NCBI GenBank assembly: GCA_036365145.1
Contig: JAEOAD010000025.1
Span: 29,707,001-29,771,000 of the forward strand
Length of the DNA stretch: 64,000 bases
Source of the DNA: Orientallactaga sibirica
Lineage: Eukaryota > Chordata > Mammalia > Rodentia > Dipodidae
Direction: 5' to 3'
Shown: positions 1 to 11,018 of the stretch, piece after piece
Position numbering within the stretch: the first letter of the stretch is position 1
Layout: each line of letters opens with the position of its first letter
The notes under the pieces: model-generated
Seen by the model: only the letters and a program-made list of their open reading frames with translations
The model's database searches: none
Told to the model about the DNA's origin: nothing
Program-made: the position numbers and the translations under genes

Positions 1-19
1 ATACTGAAATGCAGATTAT

Positions 20-355
20 GGTAGCTACTTTCTCATTGCTGCAACCAAATGCCTGACGAACCAAAGTAGGGAGGGAAGGCTTGTTTCAGCTCACAGTTCG
101 TCCCAGGTGACAGCCTGTCCTGGCAGGGAAGGCCTGCTGCCAGGAGCTAGAGCTGTCACAGGCAGCCCAAGTGAGGAGCAGGCAGAGGTGAACAGTGATG
201 CTCAGCTTTTTTCCTTTTTATGCAGTCCAGAACCCCAACCCATGAAATAGTACCACCCACTTCAATTGACCTAATCTAGAAAATTCCTAACAGATGTGCC
301 TAAACACTTGTTTCTATGGTGATTCTCAGTCCTGTCAAGTTGACAACCATCACAG
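20..355 (-). mobile_element. ERVL-type LTR (antisense)
   Basis: The stretch ends with 'gtcaagttgacaaccatcac', the reverse complement of the TGTGATGGTTR...TCAACTTGAC start typical of class III (ERVL, MT2/MLT2-like) LTRs. Internally it keeps the family's 'tttcagctcacagttcg' and 'acctaatctagaaaattcct' blocks. Related copies occur at 40265 and 61738. The subfamily is not assigned. Confidence 0.6.
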
Positions 356-769
356 ATATATATATAGAGAGAGAGACATCATTTTCACTGTACATTTTCT
401 GAACCTAATTTAATTTTACATTCACAGTTTATGTCTAGATATGTATCCCGCACATTGCCACGTTTTTAAAAAGAGGTAGAGATGTAACTAGTGGGCTGAC
501 TGATGTACGCTTAGAAATGGACGTTCTCATTATTACTGCAAACCCATGTGGGGTCACGTACCCTGCATTGCAAACTCCCCATCAGGAAAGGAATGGAGAA
601 CACGAAGAAACACAGACAACATGGCCAGGATGACAACTGCACACTTTCCGTAGTGATCCATGGCTCTCCTGCAAACCAGACATGGGGGAAAATATAACAG
701 CTATAATGCTCTAGTCCCAGCTTACCAGTCATAGCAGCAACCAGTGGTTATAATGTGTTCTTTTTCTCT
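356..769. other. Unclassified intergenic DNA
   Basis: A short TA/GA microsatellite (356-378) is followed by about 390 bases in which I recognise no repeat family, splice-bounded exon or regulatory cluster. The only open frame (minus, 511-732) has no family resemblance. Confidence 0.5.
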
Positions 770-923
770 TTTATTCATTCATTTATTTATTTACAAGGGG
801 GGGAGAGAGAGATGAGGCCCTCCAAGGTCTCTTGCAGCTGGATTTATTGGGTTACTGGGGACTGAACCCAGGCTGGCAAGCTTTGCAAACAAGTGCCTTA
901 ACCACTGAGCCATCTCTCCAGCC
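770..923 (-). mobile_element. DIP SINE
   Basis: The antisense copy runs from a T-rich TTTATTTATTTA end to 'gccatctctccagccc', the reverse complement of the tRNA-like head. The middle is diverged. Confidence 0.75.
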
Positions 924-939
924 CTCCTTTTCTTTTTAA

Positions 940-1021
940 ATATGTAGTTCTGGGAATTGGACCCTGGGCGTCAGGAGCACTAAGAGCGTGCTCGCTCCAT
1001 CACTAAGATACATCACCAGCA
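940..1021 (-). mobile_element. ID-like SINE fragment
   Basis: 'ggaattggaccctgggcgtc' through 'agatacatcaccagc' is the reverse complement of a tRNA-Ala-related ID head. Confidence 0.5.
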
Positions 1022-1131
1022 ACAACACCCAGTAGTTTAACAGTGTTACTCAAACAGTCATCCATGTCAAGGCCCATGTGCTTTCAGCTCCCAAACACTC
1101 TAAAACCATGTAGATAGAACACTACTTCTGC

Positions 1132-1290
1132 GGCCGGGCGTGGTAGTGCACGTGTTTAATCCCAGCACTTGGGAGGCAGAGGTAGGAGGATTGCTGTGAG
1201 TCCAAGGCCAGCCTGGGACTACAGAGTGAGTTCCAGGTCAGCCTGGATTAGAGTGCAACCCTACCTCAAAACAACAAAAACAAAACAACA
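1132..1290 (+). mobile_element. B1 SINE (dipodid type)
   Basis: 7SL-derived: 'gccgggcgtggtagtgcacg' start, 'ttaatcccagcacttgggag', and an A-rich tail with CAAAA interruptions. Confidence 0.9.
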
Positions 1291-1375
1291 CTAATTCTTT
1301 TTAGCATCATCCCTTTTCCCACATAAGTGAGTAGCATTAGCCTTTATGACAACAAATTCATTTTTCTCCTCTCTC

Positions 1376-1492
1376 TCTCATTGAGACAGGGTCTCACCCT
1401 ACAGGTAAGGCTAACCTTGAAATAATAGCAATCCTCCTGCCTCTCAGCCTCATGAGTGCTGGCATGCATCACCATTCCCACTACAATTTTTT
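1376..1492 (-). mobile_element. Old B1 SINE
   Basis: Diverged antisense B1: 'gagacagggtctcaccctac' then 'aatcctcctgcctctcagcc'. Confidence 0.65.
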
Positions 1493-1691
1493 TATTTTTA
1501 TTTTTTACAAATTTTATTTTTAAAGGCAGCATACTGTTAAGAAGCACCAGTGTCCTCATTTGTAAAACAGATAGATAGTTCAGAATGTGTGCATTCATAC
1601 ATAAATTTACATTTGAGCCTAGCTTTCCCATTCCTATGTTCCCAGGCTGTAAAACAGTAAGTCAGGACAATGTCTCTCCTGCTTTTTAAAA

Positions 1692-1871
1692 TGTTTGTTT
1701 GTTTAAGACAGGGAAAGAGATGGACAGAGTTAGTATGGGCACACCAAGGGCACCTGCCATTACAAACAAACTCCACACACATCTGGCTTTATGTGGGTAA
1801 TGGGGAATTGAACTCAGGCCATCAGTCTTTGCAAGAAAGTACCTTCAACTGCTGAGCCATCTCTCAGGTCC
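1692..1871 (-). mobile_element. DIP SINE
   Basis: TTTG-rich end, 'tctggctttatgtgggtaat', and a head-complement 'gctgagccatctctca'. Confidence 0.75.
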
Positions 1872-2122
1872 TCTCCTGGGTTTTATTCAATAGTGGTAAT
1901 GATTTATTTCTAAGACGCATTATCGATGAGGAAACGGTAACAGAGAATGTTACCAGTTTTCTGACTCAACATTCCACATGGTCCATAAAGCACTCCCTGC
2001 TTCGACTCATGGATGCAGCTTTTTCTGGGTGTTCTGGGTACAGAAGGTCAGGGAGTTCAAGGCAACTAAGCAACCAACCAGGTCTAAGTGAGGCTTTGAC
2101 CTTACTGCTCAGAACGTGAGAT

Positions 2123-2336
2123 GGGGCTGGAGAGGCAGCTCAGCAGTTAAGGCGCTTGTCTGCAAAGCCTAACAACCAGGGTTCAATTCCCCAGTACCCA
2201 GTAAAGCCAGATGCACAAAGTGGTGCATGCATCTGGATTTCATTTGCAGCTGCTGGAGGCCCTAGCATGCCCATTCTCTCTGTCTGTATCTTTTCTCTCC
2301 CTCTCTCTCTGCTTGAAAATAAATAAATAAAAATAT
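2123..2336 (+). mobile_element. DIP SINE
   Basis: Full-length: 'gggctggagaggcagctcag' head with A box, 'ggttcaattcc' B box, CT tract and AAATAAATAAATAAAA tail. Confidence 0.85.
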
Positions 2337-2355
2337 TTTTAAAACAAACAGAATA

Positions 2356-2511
2356 TGAAGCCAGGCATGGTGACACATGCCTTTAATCCCAGCACTGGGG
2401 AAGCAGAGGTAGGAGGATTGCCAAGAGTTCGAGGCCACCCTGAGACTACATAGTGAATTCCAGGTCAGCCTGAGCTAGAGTGAGACCCTACCTTGCCTAC
2501 CTTAAAAAAAC

Positions 2512-2552
<41 letters not shown>
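2356..2552 (+). mobile_element. B1 SINE with long poly(A)
   Basis: Standard body followed by an almost pure A tract (2514-2550) and A/G-rich satellite sequence to about 2590. The long intact tail suggests a young insertion. Confidence 0.85.
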
Positions 2553-2680
2553 AAAGAAAGAAAGAAAGAAAAGAAAAGAAAAAGAAAAAAATAAAAACCC
2601 ACAAAACAGAATGTGAGATGGGAAACTGGTCTTGGCTTGCCCCAACAACTCCTGGGAAACCTTGTGTGGAATCTAAGGAT

Positions 2681-2811
2681 GAGCTGAGCTTGGTGGCTCA
2701 TCCTGTGATCCTGGCACTCCAGATGCCCAGGTTGTGGCATAAATTTGAGGCCAGCCTGAGCTACACAGCAAAATCCCAGCCCAAAAACATCAAAAAAAAA
2801 AATCAAAGAAA
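2681..2811 (+). mobile_element. Old B1-like SINE
   Basis: 'gagcttggtggctcatcctg' and 'tttgaggccagcctgagcta' give a diverged B1 lacking the dipodid insertion. Confidence 0.6.
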
Positions 2812-2973
2812 TAGATTTTGTTCCCATTTTAAAGTGGAAGTATTATGAATGGCTCATGCTCAAATGATAAGAGATTAGAGCAGAGTTGATTGTCATTTAA
2901 AAGGCAAGTCCTGCATTGCCAGACAAATTAACACCAATTGTGTAGAATTGCTTTTAGAAAATAAAAGAGAAGG

Positions 2974-3154
2974 GCTGGAGAGATGGCTTAGCATTTAAGG
3001 CACTTGCCTGCAAAATCAAAGAACTCAGGTTCAATTCTCCAGGACCCACACAAACCAGATGCACAAGGTAGCACATGTGTCTGGAGTTCGTTTACAGCAG
3101 CCAAAGACACTGGTGTGCCCATTCTCTCTCTCTCTCAAATAAATAAATATAAAA
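2974..3154 (+). mobile_element. DIP SINE
   Basis: 'gggctggagagatggcttag' head, short CT tract and AAATAAATAAAT tail. Confidence 0.85.
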
Positions 3155-3180
3155 TTAAAAATAGAAGAGGGAGCTATTCC

Positions 3181-3200
3181 TGACTCATTTTATGACGTCA
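3181..3200. promoter_or_regulatory. Adjacent AP-1 and CRE sites
   Basis: TGACTCA (3181-3187, AP-1 consensus) and TGACGTCA (3193-3200, full CRE palindrome) are 5 bases apart in DNA between repeats. No gene starts nearby, so function is only inferred. Confidence 0.35.
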
Positions 3201-3287
3201 GGGTTACCTTGACATCAAAAGACAGAAAGGGAAGAAGGAAAGAAAGGGAGGGAGGTATTGCCTATATGAGCCACCACACCTAGCTTT

Positions 3288-3660
3288 AATTTGACAGTTT
3301 CTTATAAAACTGAACATGTACTTTCCTTCTGACTCAGCAGTTGTACCCTTGGTCATTCATCTCAGAGAAATGAAAGTCATGTTCACATAAAACCTGTGTA
3401 TGAATGCTCATAGAACTTTATTCCTAAGAGCCTAGAACTGGAAACAATACAGGTGCCTTTATCAGGTGAATGGTCATCTGTATCTGTTCCGTGGAACACA
3501 GGGCAGCAGCAGAAAGAAGCACAGAACTTGCATGGACCTCACGGGACTGTAGTAAGAGAGGGCTGCCTGCTTGATGACTTTGTCACTAGATGGGAGTGGG
3601 ATTTGATGAGGGTGAGTGTAGCTACGAAAGGAGTCCTGTGATAACAAACAGTTCTTGATC
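3288..3660 (+). mobile_element. Old L1 3' fragment
   Basis: Resembles the end of L1 ORF2, with the 'gactcagcagttgtaccctt' and 'gaactggaaacaatacaggt' region, but it is too diverged for an open frame. Confidence 0.5.
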
Positions 3661-3661
3661 T

Positions 3662-3712
3662 CTTTATATTTTATTTATTTGCAAGCAGGGAGAAAGAGAG
3701 AATTAATATGGC
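3662..3712 (-). mobile_element. DIP SINE fragment
   Basis: Only the tail and start of the CT complement remain: 'tatttatttgcaagcaggga'. Confidence 0.45.
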
Positions 3713-3873
3713 AATGCCTTAATGTAAGACCTGAACTATTAAAATTCAAAGTAAGAAAAAAAATCTCAATATATCAACATAAGTAAGGACTTTCTAAATA
3801 GGACTCCAGTCACTCAGGAAATAAGGCCAACAATCAACAAAAAGGACTTCACGGAATCAAAAATCTTTACAAC
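3713..3873 (+). mobile_element. Old L1 ORF2 fragment
   Basis: 'aatgtaagacctgaactatt' followed by degraded coding sequence is typical of the C-terminal third of L1 ORF2. It comes from further upstream in L1 than the 3288-3660 piece, so the two are separate insertions or rearranged. Confidence 0.5.
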
Positions 3874-3875
3874 AG

Positions 3876-4015
3876 TGGGCTCAGCAGTTAAGAGGCACTT
3901 GCTTGCAAAGCCATCCAGCCCAGGTTCAATTCCCCAGAACCCACATAAAGCCATATGCACAAAGTGTTGCATACATCTAGAGTTTGTTGAGGTGGCAGGA
4001 GGTCGTGGCACACCC

Positions 4016-4073
<58 letters not shown>

Positions 4074-4102
4074 TCCCTTGCAAATAAATAAATATGTAAG
4101 CA
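3876..4102 (+). mobile_element. DIP SINE with long (TC)n
   Basis: The B box 'ggttcaattcc' is intact. The CT tract (4018-4075) is nearly pure TC and is likely length-variable. Confidence 0.85.
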
Positions 4103-4119
4103 ATTTTTTAAATGATAAT

Positions 4120-4262
4120 AGCCCAGCGTGGTGGTGCATGCCTTTAATCCCAGCACTCGGGAGGCAGAGGTAGGAGGATCGCCATGAGTTCAAGGCCACC
4201 CTGAGACTACATAGTGAATTCTAGGTCAGCCTGGGCTAGAGTGAGACCTTACCTCGAAAAAC

Positions 4263-4295
<33 letters not shown>
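4120..4295 (+). mobile_element. B1 SINE
   Basis: Full body with a 30-base A tail ending at 4295. Confidence 0.9.
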
Positions 4296-4297
<2 letters not shown>

Positions 4298-4302
4298 TAA
4301 AA

Positions 4303-4517
4303 GGGCTGGAGAGATGGCTGAACACTTAAGGTGCTTTCATGCAAAGCCTAAGGACCCAGGTTTAAATCTCCAGATCCCACATAAGCCAGATGCACAAAGG
4401 TGATACAAGTGCAAGGTCACATATGCACACTAGGTGGCACAAGCGTCTGGAGTATGGCTGAGGCCTTGGTGCACCAGTTCTGTCTTGCTCTCTCTCTCTT
4501 TCTCTTTCATATAAAAA
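4303..4517 (+). mobile_element. DIP SINE, long subfamily
   Basis: Carries the extra internal segment (about 4400-4440) absent from the short DIP. That segment includes a CTCF-like 14-mer at 4427-4440. Confidence 0.8.
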
Positions 4518-4735
4518 AGTGGGGATCCTGAGGCATCCATCAGTGGGAGAGTGGAAGAACAAACTGGTACAGCCATGCTATGAACTACATCTTGGCCAGC
4601 AGTGGGATCCAACCCACAGTATGGACACATCTCACAGGCACAGCGCTGAGCAACAAAAGCCAGACTCGGCGCCACCAGGTTCTCAGGAAGGGAGTAATCT
4701 CTTTACATTCCATTCTACTCTAAGAAATGGAGCCA
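4518..4735 (+). mobile_element. Old L1 3' fragment
   Basis: 'gcatccatcagtgggagagt' and 'ctgagcaacaaaagccagac' resemble the L1M ORF2 terminus. Confidence 0.6.
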
Positions 4736-4831
4736 TAATCTTGCTCCTCCATTTTCTCCCTGTATTTTCTCTTTTCCTTCCTCTCTCTCTCTCAGTTTGA
4801 GATAGTATTATTTACATATTTATTTTTCACA

Positions 4832-4905
4832 GTACAGGGACTGATCCCAGGGAGGAGCGTGTGTATCAGGCAAGTGCTCAACCACTGAACGACATTCCCA
4901 GCCCT
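4832..4905 (-). mobile_element. ID-like SINE fragment
   Basis: 'actgatcccagggaggagcg' to 'cgacattcccagccc' is the reverse complement of an ID head. Confidence 0.5.
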
Positions 4906-5039
4906 TGGGGTGCTATTGTATACCACATGCAGTTAAGCCACTAGGGAGATGTAATAAGGTATAAACATTTTGGAGCTAGTATTGTACATAGCATCTGATA
5001 ACAAAAATATATTTTAAAAATAGCATTTATCATTTTTTG

Positions 5040-5490
5040 AGCACTTGTGTGTGCTAGACACTTTTGGTGGCACCTTGACTGCACAAATACATCAAATGCT
5101 GAGATAATACTGTAAGTTATCATTCACTCTCATTTTTTAAAAAAAATTTAATATTTCATTTTTATTTATTTATTTGACAGAGAAAGAGGGAGACAGAGAG
5201 AATGGATGCGCCAGGGCCTCCAGCTACTGCAAATGAACTCCAAACACATGCACCCCCTTGTGCATCTGGCTCACGTGGGTCCTGGGGAATTGAACCTGGG
5301 TCCTTAGACTTTGCAGACAAGTGACTTAACTGCTAAGCCATCTCTCCAGCCCTCACTCTCATTTTTACAGGTGAAGAAATTCTAGCGGTAAAGCATCTCT
5401 ACAGGTCACATAATTAATTCCTGACAGAGCTACGATTTTTCACAATGTCTCCTTAAAATTCCAGACTGCAAGCTCTGAGCCACATCCTAC
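5040..5490 (+). mobile_element. MIR SINE split by a DIP insertion
   Basis: The left part (5040-5137, 'gagcacttgtgtgtgctaga') and right part (5367-5490, 'caggtgaagaaattctag') are the consecutive halves of an old MIR. The copied target 'cactctcattttt' flanks the DIP at 5138-5352. Confidence 0.65.
5138..5352 (-). mobile_element. DIP SINE inserted in MIR
   Basis: Complete antisense copy flanked by a 13-base target duplication (5125-5137 and 5354-5366), so its ends are well defined. Confidence 0.9.
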
Positions 5491-5640
5491 ATAGCAGATT
5501 TAAGGCCGGCCAAGGCTACGATGATACCAAGTGTCACCAAAAAGAAAAAAAAATCCTCTTCTAATGTAAAATACCTTACTTACTTATTTATTTTTTTGTA
5601 GAACAACTGATAGAACTTTGTAAACAAAACAATCTTATTG

Positions 5641-5852
5641 GGCTGGGGATATGGGTCAGAGGTCAAAGGCACTTACTTGCAAAGCCTGACAGCCTAGGTT
5701 TGATTCCCCAGTACCCACATAAAGCCAGATGCACTAACTGGCATATGCATCTGGAGTCCATTTGCAGTGGCAAGAGGCCCTGGTTGCCCGTTCACTCGCT
5801 GTCCCTTCCCCCCACCCTCCATGTGTCAAATAATAAATAAATACATTTTTAG
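5641..5852 (+). mobile_element. DIP SINE
   Basis: Diverged head 'ggctggggatatgggtcaga'. The body and the AAATAATAAATAAATA tail are clear. Confidence 0.8.
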
Positions 5853-6235
5853 AAAAAATCCTATTGAGGTGAATGCAGTTTCTGCTCCCGAAGCCCACCC
5901 TGCACATTGTCCACTCGTTTCCAACATGCGCTCAGCCTGAGAGGAAGGACAAAAGAGCTCTTTTGTTTTCTCATTTCAAGTCCTCATCCAGGCACCATTT
6001 TAACTGATGCTAATGCTAAGGACTGGTCCCAAGGGCAGTCCCCATACCGAAATCCTTCCATGCCCTTCCATGCCCGAATCTCTCACATAAAATGGCAATT
6101 TGCATATAGCCTGTGTACATCCTTCTGTGTACGTTAAGGTCTTTGAGTTGCTTTTTACCATACAGAATGTAAGTGCTGTATGAATGCTTGTACTGTATTG
6201 TTTAGGGAATAATCACCAAACATCTGTAAAACAAT
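5853..6235. other. Unclassified DNA, possible ancient DNA transposon
   Basis: Mostly unrecognised. The phrase 'tactgtattgtttagggaat' (about 6191-6210) recalls, from memory, an ancient mammalian DNA-transposon relic, which I cannot name. Confidence 0.3.
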
Positions 6236-6393
6236 TTTTTTTTTTTTTTTGGTTTTTCAAGGTAGGGTCTCATTGTAGCTCAGACTGACCTGGAATTCAC
6301 TCTGTAGTCTCAGAGTGGCCTCAAACTCATGGCAATCCTCCTACCTCTGCCTCCCAAGTGCTGGGATTAAAGGCATGCACCACTATGCCTAGC
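6236..6393 (-). mobile_element. B1 SINE
   Basis: T tract, 'ggtagggtctcattgtagct', and 'ggcatgcaccactatgccta'. Confidence 0.9.
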
Positions 6394-6425
6394 TAAAACA
6401 ATTTTTATTTTAGTTATTTTGATTT

Positions 6426-6590
6426 GCCAGGCATGGTGGCATGTACCTTTAATCCCAGCACTCAGGTGGCAGAGGTAGAAGGATCACTGTGACTTTGGGG
6501 ACAGCCTGAGACTACATAGTGACTTCTAGGTCAGCCTGGGCTGGAGCAAGACCCTACCTTGACAACCAAAAATAATAATAAATAATAATC
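6426..6590 (+). mobile_element. B1 SINE
   Basis: 'gccaggcatggtggcatgta' start, AATAATAATAA tail. It faces the antisense B1 at 6236, giving an inverted pair about 30 bases apart. Confidence 0.9.
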
Positions 6591-6599
6591 ATTATTATT

Positions 6600-6814
6600 A
6601 ATTTTTTGAGAGAGAGAGACAGAGAATGAGCATGCCAGCGGCCTCTCAGCCACTGTGAATGAATTCCAGACACATGAGCCCTCTTGTGCACAAGTGTGGC
6701 ATTGTGCCTTGTGTCACTTTACATCTGGCCAAACATGGGACCTGGAGAACTGAACAGGTGTTCTTCGGCTTGGCAGGCAGACGCCTTAACTGCTAAGCCA
6801 TCTCTCCACCCCAT
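6600..6814 (-). mobile_element. DIP SINE, long subfamily
   Basis: 'cagcggcctctcagccactg' and 'caagtgtggcattgtgcctt' mark the long form. Confidence 0.8.
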
Positions 6815-8025
6815 TAATTATTATTTTGATTTGAGGCTGATAGAATCCAAAAATGTGGAGACCTTAGATAGAGAACTGGAAAACAGTTCCTATGAGCTCA
6901 TTGGAACCACTCAGGCTGGGGCACACACCATCACAAGGTCACTAGAGAAAGACTATCAATTATTGTTAGCATAGCATTTTATAGGAAATATAAACACTAT
7001 TCAAGCATTTCCAGGGTTATTATTCAAAGTCTTAGAGCATCTATTCAAAATATAAACAGAATGCATGGTCAGTCCACTGAACAAGCACGTTGCTTTATCC
7101 TTGGCCGAATTGGAATTTCAGTCATCCCTCATTTAAAAGCGGGTAATAAAACAATATGACAACTTACATAAGGTCTACTTGTCCTCTGCTGGGCCTCTGG
7201 AGGACACTCAGAAGAATACTCCTGTCAAATCACAAGCAATCATTCTTGAGAAAACTGTCTCACATGGGGACAGGCACTCCCTCCCTCATCTCAGCTTCGG
7301 TTGGGTAGCATCTCAGCCTCTGCTCACACACACACCACCACTTTACAAACTTCCTTTCAAATCATAAGTGTTGAAAAGGAAGTAAGGACACACCTCATCC
7401 TCCTCTTACTAAGGTTTATGCATGGACTCTGAAAGCTCTCCCGTAGCCTCGATATTTTACTCCTGAATACCCCCGCCCCCATTTTCTCATTCACATTACC
7501 TTCCTCTGGACTTTGTGCAGGGCAGTTGATTGTAGATCTGAAGAGAAATTTTCACTCTGTCCTGTAAGTTCTCGGTAACCACAGTTAATAAACTCCTCGC
7601 CTGTCTTTTATACCCCAAAAGTAATAAAAATCACAAGCACCCACCTGCTTCTAAGCCCAGGGATCAATGGCAAATGCCATCCAGTGATTGGATGGGACTT
7701 GGAGTCATTGCCATGACATCAATTCGATCTTATCTTGTTGCAGTCCTCAGATCAGTTTTGTTTTCAGCCGTTTTCAAGCAGCAGTGACTACAAGGTCAGC
7801 TTATGGAAAGAGAGTATGCGGTCATTTCCTACGTAATTTTATGGAGACTTACACAAAACATCCTGAAAGTTGATACTTTCCTATCAACAAGCCTCTAAGT
7901 GCCACATTTAATTAGCTAAGTACCTAATGTTTCCTGAAGGCAAGGGCAGAGCATTTCCAGGATTACATTATTCCAAAATGAAACAGAAAATAAAACCCAA
8001 TTATTTCAACTTTTTAAAAATTAAC
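6815..8025. other. Repeat-poor intergenic block
   Basis: About 1.2 kb with no SINE, L1 or LTR that I recognise, in a region otherwise saturated with them. No convincing exon: open frames are under 100 codons and none is bounded by good splice sites. It could be a tolerated unique block or a regulatory element. Confidence 0.4.
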
Positions 8026-8026
8026 A

Positions 8027-8175
8027 TGGAGCCCAGTGTGAGGGTGCACACCTTTAATCCTAGCACTCGGGAGGCAGAGGTAGGAGGATTGCCATGAGTT
8101 CGGAGCCACTCTGAGACCACATAATGAATTCCAGTTCATCCTGAGCTAGAGTGAGACCCTACCTTGGAAAAAACA
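8027..8175 (+). mobile_element. B1 SINE
   Basis: 'gcccagtgtgagggtgcaca' start. Tail 'aaaaaacaaataaataa'. Confidence 0.85.
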
Positions 8176-8193
8176 AATAAATAATGTTGATCT

Positions 8194-8605
8194 GGGGGCT
8201 GGTGAGATGCCCAGTCAGTTGAACGCTTGCCGTGAGCGCATATAGAGCCATGTTCCATCCTCAGCAGCCAAGTAAAAGGGCCAACGGCCCCAGGCTTGGT
8301 CTGCAGCCGCAGCACTGAGGAGGTGGGGCCAGGAGGACCCCAGTCCATCTAACCTAATTGGTGAGCTCCAGGGCAGAGAGACCCTGTCTTAAAAAGAGGT
8401 AGACACAATTTTATCAATATTATTACAAGGAAAAAAAGACTATACATGCAATTTTTTAATATTTTTTATTTGAAGTTGGTGAATTCTCAACCCAAGGTTG
8501 TCCTTTGGCATCCACATGCATGCAACACACATATACATGTGTCCACACATACCAACATGCATATGCACACTGGACAAATTCAATGTGCATGTGGGTTTAA
8601 TAAAG
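8194..8605 (+). mobile_element. B4-like SINE
   Basis: tRNA-type head fused to a B1-type part with the B4 hallmark 'aattggtgagctccagggca' and an AC/CA-rich 3' end ('catccacatgcatgcaacac'). Confidence 0.65.
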
Positions 8606-8846
8606 ATATATGAAAAAGGTCTGAGGTGATCCTGAGGACCAAATGGTTCTAAATATATATATGTCAGAGGGAGTTAGAGCCCTACACTGTCACACGTTAA
8701 GGCATGTGACTGTCACAGGTAACATGCCTTATGCCTTACAAGTTCTTTTCAGAGACCTTCCTCAGACTCTTCACCAGACTCTTGACTAGAGAAGAATGCC
8801 AGTATGAAGTCAACTTTATGAAGAAAGTTTATTAAGAAAGGTTTGG

Positions 8847-9040
8847 GGGCTGGAGAGATGGCTTAGTGGTTAAGGCGCTTGCCTGCAAAGCCTAAGGACC
8901 CAGGTGAAACTCCCCAGTACCCATGTAAGCCAGATGCACATAGTGGTGCATGTGTCTGGGGTTCGTTTGCAGTAGCTAAAAGCCCTGCCTCTCTCTATCT
9001 GCCTTTCTCTCTCTCTCTCAAATAAATGAATAGGTAACAT
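8847..9040 (+). mobile_element. DIP SINE
   Basis: 'gggctggagagatggcttag' head. Tail AAATAAATGAATAGG. Confidence 0.85.
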
Positions 9041-9062
9041 ATTTTTTTAAAAAAAAGGTTTT

Positions 9063-9297
9063 AGGGGCTGGAGAGATGGTTTAGCAGTTAAGGTGCTTGC
9101 CTGCAAAGCCTAAGAACACATGTTCAAATCTCCAGGTCCCACATAGCCAGATCCACAGTGATGCAAGCGTGCAATGTTGCACATACACACAAGGGGGCAC
9201 ACACATCCAGAGTTCATTCACAGCAGCTGAAAGGTCCTGGCATGCTCATTCTCATTCTCTCTCACTCTCTCTCTCTCTCTCTCAAAAATAAAAAATA
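9063..9297 (+). mobile_element. DIP SINE, long subfamily
   Basis: Contains the long-form insert 'gtgcaatgttgcacatacac' before 'acaagggggcacacacatcc'. Confidence 0.8.
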
Positions 9298-9308
9298 AAA
9301 AGGTATTA

Positions 9309-9396
9309 AGGTTGGAGAGATGACTTAGTGGTTAAAGCATTTGCCTGCAAAGCTTAAAGACCCAGGTTTGACTCTTCAGAACTCACATAATTAGGT
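9309..9396 (+). mobile_element. DIP SINE, 3' truncated
   Basis: Only the tRNA-like half is present, ending at 'agaactcacataattagg', where L1 sequence begins. Confidence 0.65.
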
Positions 9397-9493
9397 GAAC
9401 AGATTACTGGGAGTGGAAAGATCTAAGTGAGGTCAGGGGAGGAGATTGAGTAAAGAAAGGGTGGGAGGAGGGTTAATCAAAATTTAAGAGGGG

Positions 9494-9692
9494 GTGCTGG
9501 AGAGATGGCTTAGCAGTTAAGATGCTTGCCTGCAAAGCCCAGGACCCACGTAAGCCAGATGCACTAGGTGGTGCATGCATCTGGAGTTCATTTGCAGTGG
9601 CTAGAAGCCCTGGCACACCCATTCTCTCCCTCTCTCTCTCTCTCTCTCCCCTTCTTTCCCTCTCTTAAATAAATAAAAATAAAATATTTTTA
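9494..9692 (+). mobile_element. DIP SINE in L1
   Basis: Short gap in the body (missing 'cctaaggaccc' region partly). CT tract 9626-9663. Confidence 0.85.
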
Positions 9693-9721
9693 AAAATCTA
9701 TTAAAAACAATTTAAAAGGGG

Positions 9722-9965
9722 GGGCTAGAGAGATGGTTTAGCAGTTAAGGTATTTGCCTGCAAAGCCAAAGGATCCCAGTTCAATTCTCCAGGATCCACA
9801 AGCCAGATGTGCAAGGCGGCACCTGTGTCTGGAATTCATTTGCAGTGGCTAGAAGCCCTGGTATGCCCATTCTCTCCCTCCTTCCCGGTCTCTCTCTCTC
9901 TCTCTTCTCTTTCTCTCTCTCTCTTTCTCTCTCTCAAATAAATAAATAAAATATATTTTTAAAAA
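9722..9965 (+). mobile_element. DIP SINE in L1
   Basis: 'gggctagagagatggtttag' head, long CT tract (9885-9935). Confidence 0.85.
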
Positions 9966-10810
9966 AATTTAAGAGGTTATGGATAAGCTTTATGGTAACC
10001 TACTTTTTTGGACAATGCCACACCCAGAAGCCATAGAGTGTTACTAGAAAAATTTCAGTGCCTGGGATGGGATACCTTCCAGGAAGTTGTTGGCCAGGGA
10101 GGTCCCTGAAGACCTCAAAACATTACAGGCCATTGCCAAAGCTCTTGGTTTCCCACCAGACATAGATGGTAAGACCCTATTGCTGAAAACTCCACATGCT
10201 TGAATTGCAAGATCACTGAGAAATCTTTCTGGAGCTGAACTGAAAACCTCCTCTGTGTAAACCAGCTGACAGAAATCTGGAAAAAGCTACACTGCATGCA
10301 GCTCTATGGAAGAGAGAGAAAACACCAGTGGAGATCAACAACAGTGGACACTGCAAGCCTTAAGTTTGGCCAGCCAGGCCAAATGAGCCAATGGGTGCAA
10401 TAGAGGCATGTATGTTATGGGGGAAACCAACCGCTCTCTAATTGGACTGGAGGTCCACTCCCTGGGAGGGAATACATGCCTGATACTGAAAACCTATGAC
10501 AGGGGTAGTCATGAGCCCTAGGTGTGTAATGCCTGCTAGTGCCTGGCTAAATGCATGTATTATGTTCACCAAACTGCCTGTTAAGGACTTCTTTTAATGT
10601 TCATACCCATATATTAATGCTACTCTCACTTTTGGGTTAGAGAAGCTTCTCTTTTCAGAAGGTGGTGACCTTGGGATGACTCAGAAGGCACCGTGGTGCT
10701 GAGAAGAAGGGACAGAGGAGTGCTCAGCACTGAAACATCTCTATCACACCTTCCAGGGCTCAGGGTCCATTGCAGAAGAGGTGGTAGAAAGAATATAAGA
10801 GCCAAAGGAA

Positions 10811-11018
10811 TGGGCTGGAGAAATGACTTAGCGGTTAAGTGCTTGCCTGTGAAGCCTAAGGACCCTGGTTCGAGGCTCGATTCCCCAGTACCTACATAAG
10901 CCAAATGCACATGGGGTGCATGCGTCTGGAGTTCATTTACAGTGGCTAGTGGTCCTGGCACGCCCATTCTCTCTCTCTCTCTTCTCTGTCTTTAATAAGT
11001 AAATAAATTTTAAAAAAA
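10811..11018 (+). mobile_element. DIP SINE in L1
   Basis: B-box region 'ggttcgaggctcgattcccc' keeps the extra GAGGCTC bases. Target copies 'agccaaag(g/a)aa' flank it. Confidence 0.85.

Noticed and set aside
2465..2848. 120-codon frames on both strands
   Set aside because: Made of B1 sequence and its poly(A) tract (poly-Lys or poly-Phe).
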